Of a stretch of DNA of 64,000 nucleotides, positions 1 through 8,605 are shown piece by piece (within the stretch, counting starts at the first letter, position 1; each line of letters starts with the position of its first letter). Where the stretch lies: positions 1,379,001 to 1,443,000 of the forward strand of contig NZ_CP091716.1 of NCBI RefSeq assembly GCF_022009635.1, read 5' to 3'. Source of the stretch: Variovorax paradoxus (lineage in GTDB: Bacteria; Pseudomonadota; Gammaproteobacteria; Burkholderiales; Burkholderiaceae_C). Both the position numbers and the translations under genes were made by a program. The notes beneath the pieces were generated by a model. That model was given only the letters and a program-made list of their open reading frames with translations. It searched no databases and had not been told where the DNA came from.

Positions 1-834
1 GACCGTTTCACCCAGGGCAGCCCGCGCCTGGCAAAGGCCGCGGCCGTGGAATTGCTGAAGGGTGACATTGCCGACTTCGCGCTTCCTCGCCGGCCGTTCT
101 CCTCTGTCATTCATGCGGCGCTTCCTGTCGCGCCTTCGCAATCGACCGCTGGAGATCTCGAGAAACTGGCTGTAGCAGGGGCGCGCCGGGCCTGCGCGCT
201 TGCCGCCGCGAGCGGGGCGCACAGGTTCTTGCACATCAGTTCGGGCGCGGTGTACGGCAGCACCACAGGAGCCCAGGCATTCGGCGAAGACCAACCGTGG
301 AGCGAAGCGGACGACACCAACGCGTACACCCGCGCCAAGCGGGGGGCTGAAAGCGTTGTCTCCGAAGTGTGGCCCTTTGACGTCGTCATCGCGCGCTGCT
401 TCGCTTTTCTCGGCCCCTATCTGCAGGGAACGAGCGGTGCCGCTCTAGCTCAGTTCGTGGAACAGGCCGTGCATGGCAAAGGCATCGTCGTGCAGGGAAC
501 GGGTGAGGCCGTCCGTTCCTACCAATACGCGAGCGACATGGCCCGCTGGCTCCTGAGCTGCCTGGTTCTGGGCGCATCGGGACGCGCTTACAACGTGGGT
601 GGCGATGCTGCAGTGACAATCGCACAGCTGGCCGATGAGGTGACGCGTGTCGCCGGCACGGGCATCCCCGTGCATGTCGCCGGGCAGCCGGCGCGGGGAC
701 TTGCGGGGCCGCGCTACGTGCCTTCGCTACGGCGCGCCACGGAAGAGCTCGGCCTTGTCAATGCAGTCGGTCTTGAAGAGGGCATCCGCAGAACGCTGTC
801 GTGGCACGCACCGCTTGAGTCCGCTCTCGATTGA
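1..834 (+). CDS. NAD-dependent epimerase/dehydratase, 5' end cut by window edge
   Basis: The reading frame is open to base 1, so the start and the N-terminal Gly-rich nucleotide-binding loop lie outside the window; 277 residues are visible. It is an extended-type short-chain dehydrogenase: the LHISSGAVYG strand, the catalytic YTRAK (Tyr-x-x-x-Lys) and a downstream YNVGGD segment typical of nucleotide-sugar epimerases are all present. The family interconverts or dehydrates NDP-sugars in the cytoplasm. It is followed 25 bases later by a split transketolase and then glycosyltransferase genes, which points to synthesis of an activated sugar for a surface polysaccharide. The exact substrate cannot be told from sequence. 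Confidence 0.85.
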   Translation, partial: DRFTQGSPRLAKAAAVELLKGDIADFALPRRPFSSVIHAALPVAPSQSTAGDLEKLAVAGARRACALAAASGAHRFLHISSGAVYGSTTGAQAFGEDQPWSEADDTNAYTRAKRGAESVVSEVWPFDVVIARCFAFLGPYLQGTSGAALAQFVEQAVHGKGIVVQGTGEAVRSYQYASDMARWLLSCLVLGASGRAYNVGGDAAVTIAQLADEVTRVAGTGIPVHVAGQPARGLAGPRYVPSLRRATEELGLVNAVGLEEGIRRTLSWHAPLESALD

Positions 835-859
835 TGCCATTCATCTTTCTTCTTTCAGC

Positions 860-1672
860 ATGAAATCTCAATTCGATCCTTCCTCCCTGCGCAAGACGGT
901 GGTCGAGATGGCCTATGCAGGCAACGCCGTTCACCTGGGGTGTGCCTTCTCGATCATCGAGTTGCTCTCGTGCCTGTACGGGCGCCACATGCGCTACGAC
1001 AAGCTCGTCCCCACCGATCCCATGCGTGACTACCTCGTTCTGAGCAAGGGGCATGGCGTGATGGCGCAATACGCATGCCTGTACGAACTCGGGTGGCTCG
1101 ACCGCTCGGACATCGACAACTACTTCCATGACGGTTCCCGGCTCAAAGGACTGTCGGATGCGCATTTGCCTGGCTGCGAGGTCACGTCTGGTACCTTGGG
1201 CCATGGGCTCTCGGTTGGCGTAGGCTTGGCGTTGGCCGCTTCGCGCCGCAAGACGGGGCAAAAATGCTATGCCGTGATCGGTGACGGCGAAATCAACGAG
1301 GGGCCGATCTGGGAAGCGATGCTGTTCGCTGCGCACGCGAAGCTCGACAACCTCATGATCATCGTGGACGCAAACGGTTTTCAGGCCATGGGTACCACCG
1401 ACGAGGTCATGCAGCTGGGGAATCTCAACGCCAAGTTCTCGGCCTTCGGTTTCGACGTGCTCGCGGTCGATGGCCATGACATGAGCGCGATCTCTTCGGC
1501 CATCGACGAATTGGAGGCTGGCCGAAATGGTCGGCCCAAGGCACTGGTCGCAAAGACGATCAAGGGCAAGGGGGTGTCCTACATGGAGAATGTCAACGCT
1601 TGGCACTATTCGCGCATGAACGCCGATCTTTACGCGCAGGCGTTGCGGGAACTCGACGGAGCCGTGGCATGA
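860..1672 (+). CDS. Transketolase-like N-terminal (thiamine diphosphate) subunit
   Basis: 270 residues from the ATG at 860; a longer in-frame start overlapping the epimerase is less likely because family homology begins at MKSQFD. It carries the thiamine-diphosphate motif GDGEINEG followed about 25 residues later by DANG, plus the SKGH and GTLGHG motifs of the transketolase N-terminal half. The protein should pair with the product of the next gene, which starts inside this stop codon (ATGA overlap), to form one two-subunit transketolase. In polysaccharide loci such pairs are thought to build or modify unusual sugars rather than serve the pentose phosphate pathway; the reaction here is unknown. 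Confidence 0.88.
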   Translation: MKSQFDPSSLRKTVVEMAYAGNAVHLGCAFSIIELLSCLYGRHMRYDKLVPTDPMRDYLVLSKGHGVMAQYACLYELGWLDRSDIDNYFHDGSRLKGLSDAHLPGCEVTSGTLGHGLSVGVGLALAASRRKTGQKCYAVIGDGEINEGPIWEAMLFAAHAKLDNLMIIVDANGFQAMGTTDEVMQLGNLNAKFSAFGFDVLAVDGHDMSAISSAIDELEAGRNGRPKALVAKTIKGKGVSYMENVNAWHYSRMNADLYAQALRELDGAVA

Positions 1673-2586
1673 GAGCGGCGTTTTCCGCCGCCCTTGTCGA
1701 GGCCGCGACCCGTGACGAGCGTGTGGTGCTCCTGACGGGAGATCACGGTTACGCACTGTTCGACGAATTCCGCAAGCGCTGCCCCGGGCAATACATCAAT
1801 GCGGGGATTGCCGAGCAGAACATGGTCGGCGTGGCCGCAGGGCTGGCGAAGGCCGGCTTCAGGCCTATCGTCTACGGGCTGAGCGCGTTTGTTCCTGTGC
1901 GGGTGGTCGAGCAGATCAAGATCGATGTCTGCTACGAGAAGCTGCCCGTCATCTTCACCGGCGATGGCGCCGGACTCGTCTACAGCACGCTGGGCACGAG
2001 CCATCAGAGCTTCGAGGATATTTCGTGCCTTCGCGCCGTACCGTATATCGACATCATGTCGCCTTGCGATGCGCACGAACTCACCGCTTGCATGTCGACC
2101 GCGTTGCAGCAAGAAAGCCCTGTGTACCTGCGCATGGGCAAGGCGGACCTGGGCGCCGTTCATGAGGCCTTGCCGGATCTGCGCCGAGGTGCGCTGATTC
2201 CGGTTCGCACCGGCCATCATCCAGTGAGCCTGATTGCCACGGGGTCGATGCTCAAAGCCGCCTGCACGCTCGGCGAAGAGCTCGACGTGTCCGTCTGGAG
2301 CGCGCCATGGATCAAGCCGCTCGACACCGCGCAATTGAGCGCACTGGCCTCGCGGAGCAGGGCCTTCGTGACGCTGGAGGAGCATTCGGTTGCAGGCGGC
2401 CTCGGCGCGGCCGTGCTGGAGAGCATTTCCGAGACTTGCCCATTGCCGCTGTTGCGCATCGGTGTGGGTGAGCGCTTTTCCGAGACTTGCGGATCCTATG
2501 CGCATGCCTTGCGCGAACATGGACTCGATCTGGCATCGGTTCGCGAACGCGTTGCACCATTTGTCGCGAAATGGAAGGCGTCTTGA
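1669..2586 (+). CDS. Transketolase-like C-terminal subunit
   Basis: 305 residues from the ATG at 1669, which overlaps the stop of the N-terminal subunit by four bases and so suggests translational coupling. It contains the pyrimidine-binding domain: the INAGIAEQNMVGVAAGLA stretch holds the Glu that activates thiamine diphosphate, and GTSHQSFEDI is typical of the family. A transketolase C-terminal domain follows (PVSLIATGSM, VTLEEHSVAGGLG). Together with the preceding gene it reconstitutes a single-chain transketolase cut in two. The position between an epimerase and GtrA/glycosyltransferase genes suggests a role in making a sugar precursor. Confidence 0.88.
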   Translation: MRAAFSAALVEAATRDERVVLLTGDHGYALFDEFRKRCPGQYINAGIAEQNMVGVAAGLAKAGFRPIVYGLSAFVPVRVVEQIKIDVCYEKLPVIFTGDGAGLVYSTLGTSHQSFEDISCLRAVPYIDIMSPCDAHELTACMSTALQQESPVYLRMGKADLGAVHEALPDLRRGALIPVRTGHHPVSLIATGSMLKAACTLGEELDVSVWSAPWIKPLDTAQLSALASRSRAFVTLEEHSVAGGLGAAVLESISETCPLPLLRIGVGERFSETCGSYAHALREHGLDLASVRERVAPFVAKWKAS

Positions 2587-2587
2587 G

Positions 2588-2953
2588 GTGTTGAGTTCGC
2601 AGCTGCTGCGCTTTCTGCTGGTCGGCGGGCTGAACACCGCGGTCGGCTATGCGCTGTTTGCAGGCTTCGTATGGGCTGGTTTGCCATACCCGGGGGCCAT
2701 CGCGCTGGCCACGGTTCTCGGCGTCGCCTTCAACTTCCAGAGTACGGGGCGGCTGGTTTTTGGCGGTGCTCCCCTGTCCCAGCTTGGCCGTTTCGTAGCC
2801 GTGTACGGTGTCGTTTACCTGATCAATGTCGGGTCGGTGGCGCTTCTCTTGCGCCTTGGCTTCAACGTGTACCTGGCGAACGCGACCGTCCTTCTTCCCT
2901 TGGCGTTGGTGGCTTTCGTGCTGCAGCGCCGCTTTGTCTTTGCCTCTCCATGA
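2588..2953 (+). CDS. GtrA-like membrane protein
   Basis: About 121 residues forming four hydrophobic segments, beginning LLRFLLVGGLNTAVGYALF, the characteristic GtrA opening, and ending with QRRFVF. GtrA-type proteins are thought to help move undecaprenyl-linked sugars across the inner membrane. The start is uncertain: GTG at 2588 lies two bases after the transketolase stop and gives the usual length, while ATG at 2519 would add 23 residues and overlap the upstream gene. The last codons overlap the ATG of the next glycosyltransferase, the classic gtrA-gtrB arrangement. Confidence 0.8.
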   Translation: MLSSQLLRFLLVGGLNTAVGYALFAGFVWAGLPYPGAIALATVLGVAFNFQSTGRLVFGGAPLSQLGRFVAVYGVVYLINVGSVALLLRLGFNVYLANATVLLPLALVAFVLQRRFVFASP

Positions 2954-3897
2954 AACACATCACCGTCGTCACCCCCTGCTACAACGAGGAAGAGAACGTC
3001 GAGGAGATTCACAGGCAGGCGCGTGAGGTTCTCGAGACGATCGAAGGGGTGACGTACGAGCATCTGTTCATCGACAATTTCTCGTCCGACCGCACTCCCG
3101 AGTTGCTGCGTGCCATGGCCTCGGCCGATCCCAAGGTGAAGGTGATCTTCAATGCCCGGAACTTCGGGCACATCCGTTCTCCGTACCATGGCTTGTTGCA
3201 GGCACGAGGCGATGCCGCGATTTTGCTGGTCGCCGACCTTCAAGACCCGCCCGAGCTGATGAAAGCCTTCATCGAGCACTGGCGCAATGGCGCCAAGCTG
3301 GTGGTGGGCGTCAAGCCCACGGCTGACGAGTCGGGGCTGATGTTTGCAATTCGCCGTGCCTACTACCGCACTGTGACGCGCATTGCCGACGTGAAGCTCA
3401 TCCAGAATTTCACGGGATTCGGCCTCTACGACAGAAAGGTGCTGGAGGAGCTCCGCCGCATCGACGATCCGTATCCGTACCTTCGTGGGCTGGTGTCGGA
3501 GGTGGGCTTCGAAGCGGTGCAGGTGCCCTACAACCAGCCGCGCCGCAAGCGCGGGATCACCAAGAACAACTTCTATACCCTCTACGACATCGCCATGCTG
3601 GGCATCACCTCGCATTCGCGTGTGCCGTTGCGGATTGCAACGATGGTGGGCTTTGCGCTATCGGGGTTGAGCCTTGTCGTTTCGCTGCTCTACTTGTTCC
3701 TGAAGATTTTCTTCTGGAGCGAGTTCTCGGCCGGTACCGCGCCCATCCTTATCGGCATGTTCTTCTTTGCGTCGGTTCAGCTTTTCTTCATTGGCCTTCT
3801 CGGCGAGTACGTGGGAGCGATCCTGACGCATGTCATGAAGCGCCCCCTGGTCGTCGAGCGCGAGCGGCTGAACTTCGACAATTCGCCAGCCGATTGA
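2950..3897 (+). CDS. GtrB/dolichol-phosphate-mannose-synthase-like glycosyltransferase
   Basis: 315 residues from the ATG at 2950, overlapping the gtrA-like stop (ATGA). The N-terminal GT-A domain starts ITVVTPCYNEEENV; a DLQDPPEL motif supplies the metal-binding acidic residues. Two hydrophobic helices near residues 225-295 anchor the C-terminus in the membrane. Proteins of this family move a sugar from a nucleotide carrier onto undecaprenyl phosphate; the product is flipped, probably with the GtrA-like neighbour, and used for polysaccharide decoration. It ends four bases before the convergent ABC transporter genes. Confidence 0.88.
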   Translation: MKHITVVTPCYNEEENVEEIHRQAREVLETIEGVTYEHLFIDNFSSDRTPELLRAMASADPKVKVIFNARNFGHIRSPYHGLLQARGDAAILLVADLQDPPELMKAFIEHWRNGAKLVVGVKPTADESGLMFAIRRAYYRTVTRIADVKLIQNFTGFGLYDRKVLEELRRIDDPYPYLRGLVSEVGFEAVQVPYNQPRRKRGITKNNFYTLYDIAMLGITSHSRVPLRIATMVGFALSGLSLVVSLLYLFLKIFFWSEFSAGTAPILIGMFFFASVQLFFIGLLGEYVGAILTHVMKRPLVVERERLNFDNSPAD

Positions 3898-3900
3898 CAA

Positions 3901-4602
3901 TCAGCTTTCGACGATCCGCCCGTGCTCGAGGTGGATCACCCGGTTGCACTCCTTGGCAATCAGCTCCGGCGAGTGCGACGCCAGCACCAGAATGCCGGAC
4001 TTCGACACCACGTCGCGCATCCGCTTCTCGGCCTTCTCGGTGAAGGCCGCGTCGCCCACCGACAGCCATTCGTCCATCAGCAGGATGTCTGCTTCGACGC
4101 TGGTCGAGATCGAGAACGCAAGGCGCATCATCATGCCGGTCGAATAGGTGCGAACGGGCATGTTGACGTATTCACCCAGTCCGCTGAACTCGCAGATTTC
4201 GGGCGTGAGCCTGTCGACTTCCTTCTTGCTCATGCCCATCACGAGGCCGCGCAGCATGATGTTCTCGACGCCGGTGGCGTCCATTTCGATGCCGAGTGCG
4301 GGATCGATCAGGCTGGCCACCGAACCCTGGCGCGTGAATTCGCCCGAGGACGGCTCATAGACACCCGCGAGCGTGCGCAGCAGCGTGGACTTGCCCGCGC
4401 CGTTGTGGCCGATCAGGCCCAGCCGATCGCCGCTCCTGAGCTCGAGGTTGAGGCCGCTGAGCGCCTGTACCACGGTGACGCCGGTTTCCTTGCCGAAGCG
4501 CCCGCCGGTGACAGAAGCCGCCAGGGTCTTCTTGAGGGAGGCCGAGCCAGCGCCATAGATGGGGAAGCTGACCGAAACGTTCTTGAGTGAAATGGATGCC
4601 AT
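3901..4602 (-). CDS. ABC transporter ATP-binding protein for polysaccharide export (Wzt-type)
   Basis: 233 residues. It shows Walker A GHNGAGKST, an ABC signature region YSTGMMMRLAF, Walker B ILLMDEWLSVGD and an H-loop LASHS. The N-terminus MASISLKNVSVSFPIYG is typical of the O-antigen/teichoic-acid export ATPases (TagH/Wzt). There is no C-terminal carbohydrate-binding domain, so it is the short form that does not select for a terminal modification. It lies three bases downstream of its permease gene on the same strand and would drive export of lipid-linked polysaccharide across the inner membrane. Confidence 0.9.
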   Translation of the reverse strand: MASISLKNVSVSFPIYGAGSASLKKTLAASVTGGRFGKETGVTVVQALSGLNLELRSGDRLGLIGHNGAGKSTLLRTLAGVYEPSSGEFTRQGSVASLIDPALGIEMDATGVENIMLRGLVMGMSKKEVDRLTPEICEFSGLGEYVNMPVRTYSTGMMMRLAFSISTSVEADILLMDEWLSVGDAAFTEKAEKRMRDVVSKSGILVLASHSPELIAKECNRVIHLEHGRIVES

Positions 4603-4605
4603 GGA

Positions 4606-5409
4606 TCAGAGCCAGTAGACGACGCGACGGCGGTATTTGACGAACAGCACGCTCGCGAGCGTCAGGCACAACACGGTCCACACGCCGATGCCGATCCAGC
4701 TGTGGATGTGGGCGACGCCACCCATCAGTGGCGTGCGCAGCAGGTCGAGCATTTGCGCGAAGGGGTTCCACAGCACGTACTTGGCACGGCCCGGAAGATT
4801 CTCGGGAAGCCAGAAGACGGGCGTGAGGAACATCAACATCTGCATGATGCTGGTGACGATTTGGGTCACGTCGCGATAACGGGTGCAAACGAGGCCCAGC
4901 AGGAGCCCGAGCGCATGTGCATTGACGATGAGGATCAGGAAGGCGGGAATGATCAGCAAAGCCGACCATGAAAGCGAAACGCCGGCCCAGAGGGCGACGG
5001 GGATGTACAGCACGATCTGATGGGCGAACTGGATCAGGTTGCGCGCCAGGCCTCGCCAGACGAACAGGCTGATCGGAAAGTAACCCTGCTTCAGGTAGTT
5101 GGACGATCCTACGAAGGCGTTGCAAGCGTCGGAGACCACAGTGGAGAAGAGGCCCCAGAAGATCACGCCGAGCGCCAGGTGCGGGAAAAACTTGTCCAGA
5201 TGGGTGCCGAAGAGCGAGGCATACAGCGGCCCCATGCCGCCGATCATGACGCCCATGCTCAGCGTGAGCCACAGCGGCCCCAGCATCGAGCGTCGATAGC
5301 GCAGGACGATGTCGAACCATGCAAGGGTCCACCAGATGTCCGTGCGGCGTGTACCTCCCCACCAGTCGGCCAGCGCGCTGCGGTGAAGGTTGGAGTGAAC
5401 TTGGCTCAT
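4606..5409 (-). CDS. ABC-2 type polysaccharide export permease (Wzm-type)
   Basis: 267 residues with about six hydrophobic segments and the ABC-2 membrane domain. The N-terminal region contains WWTLAWFDIVLRYRRSMLGPLWLTLSMGV, and the C-terminal NPFAQMLDLLR region matches Wzm/TagG permeases. With the ATPase gene three bases downstream it forms the exporter for the polysaccharide assembled by the surrounding glycosyltransferases. It is transcribed away from the large glycosyltransferase gene that starts at 5754, so the gap between them probably holds both promoters. Confidence 0.9.
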   Translation of the reverse strand: MSQVHSNLHRSALADWWGGTRRTDIWWTLAWFDIVLRYRRSMLGPLWLTLSMGVMIGGMGPLYASLFGTHLDKFFPHLALGVIFWGLFSTVVSDACNAFVGSSNYLKQGYFPISLFVWRGLARNLIQFAHQIVLYIPVALWAGVSLSWSALLIIPAFLILIVNAHALGLLLGLVCTRYRDVTQIVTSIMQMLMFLTPVFWLPENLPGRAKYVLWNPFAQMLDLLRTPLMGGVAHIHSWIGIGVWTVLCLTLASVLFVKYRRRVVYWL

Positions 5410-5753
5410 GTGCGTCGATACGAGTCTGCGGGGCGGGAGACGGTAGCGTCTTTGCCCGGAGAGCCTCCGGACTCTGCCTTGACGGGCGCGAATGCCTCGT
5501 CAACGGCGCCGGAGGCGCGGCCTCATTTTTTATCCTTTGTGTGAACCGGGCGATTTTACCGGGCGGGCAGGCGAGAGGGCCCGCGCATGGTTTTGGGGAG
5601 GCGTTCTGTATATCCCGATCCGAAGGCGTGAGCCAACCGAAGATAATTGCCGCTTTGGCGAGCCACCACTTCGGCGCCTCCCATTTGCAGCAGCCCATTC
5701 GGCGTGCAACCCACGAAAAAGTTCCCCGCCCGTCCCCCGCCGACGGCTCGTCT
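5410..5753. other. Divergent intergenic region of the polysaccharide locus
   Basis: 344 bases between the exporter permease and a glycosyltransferase transcribed in opposite directions; no convincing gene. It includes an A/T-rich patch around 5521-5540 and two 8-bp direct repeats ACCGGGCG at 5545-5552 and 5558-5565, 13 bases apart, which may be a regulator site. A longer in-frame start for the downstream glycosyltransferase runs through this region, but the encoded segment does not look like the family. No clear -35/-10 pair could be assigned. Confidence 0.4.
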
Positions 5754-7622
5754 ATGAAATCTGTATCTCGGCTCCTCGACTTCTATTGGACTGTGCTTTG
5801 GAAAAGCCCTGGCGTGGCGGGCCGTGTCCAGCGCGCCTGGCGGGTTTTCCGCAAGGCGGGCTGGCGCGGCATGAGGTGGGAACTGGGCCGGCGCATTGCC
5901 GGGCACAACGATTACGTGCGCTGGGTCCGCGACTACGACACGCCCACTCCCGAGGCCAGGAACAGGATTTCCCAGCGCGTAGCCGCGATGCAGACCCGTC
6001 CGCTGATCTCGGTGGTCATGCCGGCCTACAACCCCAACCCGTCCTGGCTGCGCGAGGCCATCGAGTCGGTGCGCGCGCAGATCTATCCGAACTGGGAACT
6101 CTGCATTGCCGACGACGCTTCGCCTTCGCCCGAGGTGCGTGCGGTCCTGCAGTCGTACGCCGAATCCGACCCCCGCATCAAGGTGGTGTTCCGTCCGAAA
6201 AACGGCCATATCTCGGCGGCTTCGAACAGCGCCCTGGAAGTCGCATCCGGCACCTGGATCGCACTCATGGACCACGACGACCTGCTGCCGGCGGACGCGC
6301 TCTTCTGGGTCGCCGACTGCATCGCCGCGCATCCCGATGTGCGACTGATCTATTCCGACGAGGACAAGGTCGACGAGGCCGGCAATCGCTCGGGGCCCTA
6401 CTTCAAGTCCGACTGGAACATCGACCTCTTCCGCTCGCAGAACATGTTCAGCCACCTGGGCGTGTTGTCCATGGACCTCGTGCGTGCCGTCGGCGGCTTC
6501 CGCCAGGGGCTGGAGGGTTCGCAGGACTGGGACCTGGTGCTGCGTTGCATGGAGCATGTCGAGGCTCGCCAGATACGCCACATACCGCGGGTGCTCTATC
6601 ACTGGCGCGTGCATGCGGAAAGCACGGCCAAGTCGATGAACGCCAAGCCTTATGCCGCGCTGGCCGGTGAGCGGGCGCTCAACGAGCATTTCGAACGCAC
6701 GCACGTTCGCGCGACGGCGGAGTACCTCGGCTTCGGCTACCGGGCGCGCTACGCACTGCCTGAGTCCCTCCCATTGGTGTCGCTGGTCATTTCGACGCGC
6801 AACGCGGCGGCATCGCTGCGCCGCTGCGTGAATTCGATCGTCGGGAACACCACCTACGCCCGTTTCGAGATCGTCATCGCCGACAACGCGTCGGACGACA
6901 CCTCCACGCGTGACTATTACCAGTCGGTAGCGCAGATGCAGAACATCCGCGTGCTGCGGCACGAAGAGGTGCTGGACGACGGCGCGCTGAAGAACAGCGC
7001 AGTCGAGGCCGCGCAGGGCGAAGTGATCGCGCTGCTCGACGACTCGCTCGAAGTCATCACGCCCGAATGGCTCTCCGAAATGGTGAGCCTTGCGCTGCAG
7101 CCTGGTGTCGGTGCGGTTGGCACGAGGCTGTGGCACCGCAGCAGGACCCTGCAGCACGCCGGCATCATCCTGGGCTTGGGGCCGGACGGCGTGGCGGGCT
7201 TCTCGCATCAGGGCATGCCCGGCGGCCGCGAAGGCTATGCAGGGCGGGCCGCGCTGATCCAGTCGCTCTCGGCTGTGACGGGCGCGTGCCTGGTGATTCG
7301 AAAGGTGCACTACCAGCAGGCGGGCGGCTTCGATGCCGATCACCTGAAACAAGCATTCGCCGATGTTGATTTCTGCCTGCGCCTGGGCGAGCTCGGCCTG
7401 CGCACGGTGTGGACGCCCTATGCGGAACTGGTCCACCACGTACCCGCGGGCAGCACGGCAAAACGCGGTGCGCAAGCGAGCGGGGCCTATCTCCAGGACG
7501 TGGCCTATATGAAGCAGCGCTGGGGCACTTTGTTGCAAAACGACCCGGCCTACAACCCGAATCTCATGCTGACTCCGGAAGACTTCAGCTACGCCTGGCC
7601 CCCGCGCCTGGACCCGGTCTGA
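5754..7622 (+). CDS. Large glycosyltransferase with two family-2 GT-A domains
   Basis: 622 residues from the ATG at 5754, chosen because MKSVSRLLDFYWTV opens the conserved N-terminal region. The first GT-A domain begins near residue 83 (LISVVMPAYNPNPSWL) and has the acidic DHDD metal motif and a GSQDWDL segment. The second begins near residue 340 (LPLVSLVISTRNAAA) and has DDS where a DxD would be expected, then GADVDFCLR-like residues AFADVDFCLR. Such dual-domain enzymes add two sugars, or have one catalytic and one accessory domain, during O-antigen or rhamnan synthesis. Its TGATG overlap with the next glycosyltransferase indicates one transcript. Confidence 0.88.
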   Translation: MKSVSRLLDFYWTVLWKSPGVAGRVQRAWRVFRKAGWRGMRWELGRRIAGHNDYVRWVRDYDTPTPEARNRISQRVAAMQTRPLISVVMPAYNPNPSWLREAIESVRAQIYPNWELCIADDASPSPEVRAVLQSYAESDPRIKVVFRPKNGHISAASNSALEVASGTWIALMDHDDLLPADALFWVADCIAAHPDVRLIYSDEDKVDEAGNRSGPYFKSDWNIDLFRSQNMFSHLGVLSMDLVRAVGGFRQGLEGSQDWDLVLRCMEHVEARQIRHIPRVLYHWRVHAESTAKSMNAKPYAALAGERALNEHFERTHVRATAEYLGFGYRARYALPESLPLVSLVISTRNAAASLRRCVNSIVGNTTYARFEIVIADNASDDTSTRDYYQSVAQMQNIRVLRHEEVLDDGALKNSAVEAAQGEVIALLDDSLEVITPEWLSEMVSLALQPGVGAVGTRLWHRSRTLQHAGIILGLGPDGVAGFSHQGMPGGREGYAGRAALIQSLSAVTGACLVIRKVHYQQAGGFDADHLKQAFADVDFCLRLGELGLRTVWTPYAELVHHVPAGSTAKRGAQASGAYLQDVAYMKQRWGTLLQNDPAYNPNLMLTPEDFSYAWPPRLDPV

Positions 7623-8605
7623 TGACCCTCGGCATCTCCGTCGCCCTCTGCACCCGCAACGGCGCGCGCTATCTCCCCGAGCAGATCAACAGCATCTGCT
7701 CGCAGATGCCCTTTCCGCGCGAGATCATCGTGTCCGACGACGGCTCGACCGACGACACGCTGTCCGTCGTTCGCGACACGATCGCTCAATTTGGCGTGGC
7801 GGACCAGATCGACCTGCGCGTGTTCAGCAATACGCCGCCGCTGGGCGTGACGCGCAATTTCGAGCAGGCCGTGCGCGCCTGCAGCCACGAACTCATCGTG
7901 CTGTGCGACCAGGACGATGTCTGGCACCCCGGCCGCCTCGCGCGCATGGCGGCGCAATTCGAGGCTCGTCCCGACTTGCTGCTGCTCCACACCGACGCGC
8001 GCCTCGTCGACGGCGAGTTGAGGCCCTTGGGCTCCACGCTCTTCCACGCGCTCGAAGTTCAGCCCGCGGAACTGTCCGCCATTTCCAGCGGCCACGCGTT
8101 CGGCGTCCTGCTGCGGCGCAACCTCGTCACTGGCGCGACCACGATGTTCCGCAAGACCCTGCTCGACGCGGCGCTCCCGTTTGCCCCCGAGTGGGTGCAT
8201 GACGAATGGCTGGCCGCCATTGCCGCGGCCATCGGCCGCATGGACGTGCTGCCCGAGCCCACCATCGACTATCGCCAGCACGGCAACAACCAGATCGGCG
8301 CCCGGCGGCTCACGCTCTCCGAAAAGATTGCTAAGGCTTTTGCCGAGCGCGGCGACAAGCACGTGGCGCGGCTGTACCGTGCCGACGCGCTGTTGAAGCG
8401 CCTGCTGCAGCTGGGTGACCGCGTGCCGGCCGCCTATCTGGACGAACAACGCGCCAAAGTAGCCCACCAGCGCTTCAGGGCCGAGCTGCCGAAGGCGCGC
8501 CCGCTGCGGTTGGTTCCGATCCTGATCGAGGCGGCACGCGGGCGCTATGCCCGTTTTGGCCGCGGCGGCCACGCCATCGCGCAGGACCTGCTCGAGCGCG
8601 GCTGA
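7622..8605 (+). CDS. Family-2 glycosyltransferase (rhamnosyltransferase-like)
   Basis: 327 residues; the ATG at 7622 shares its A with the stop of the upstream gene. The GT-A domain begins ISVALCTRNGARYLPEQI and has a VSDDGSTDDT nucleotide-sugar motif and a CDQDDVW metal-binding motif. This pattern is common in putative rhamnosyltransferases of O-antigen clusters, but the donor sugar cannot be determined. It probably acts on the cytoplasmic face of the inner membrane. Its stop directly abuts the stop of the convergent glycosyltransferase on the other strand, with no room for a terminator. Confidence 0.87.
   Translation: MTLGISVALCTRNGARYLPEQINSICSQMPFPREIIVSDDGSTDDTLSVVRDTIAQFGVADQIDLRVFSNTPPLGVTRNFEQAVRACSHELIVLCDQDDVWHPGRLARMAAQFEARPDLLLLHTDARLVDGELRPLGSTLFHALEVQPAELSAISSGHAFGVLLRRNLVTGATTMFRKTLLDAALPFAPEWVHDEWLAAIAAAIGRMDVLPEPTIDYRQHGNNQIGARRLTLSEKIAKAFAERGDKHVARLYRADALLKRLLQLGDRVPAAYLDEQRAKVAHQRFRAELPKARPLRLVPILIEAARGRYARFGRGGHAIAQDLLERG

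Noticed and set aside
1..834. Truncated epimerase pseudogene
   Set aside because: The frame is open to the first base, so the missing N-terminus is best explained by the window edge.
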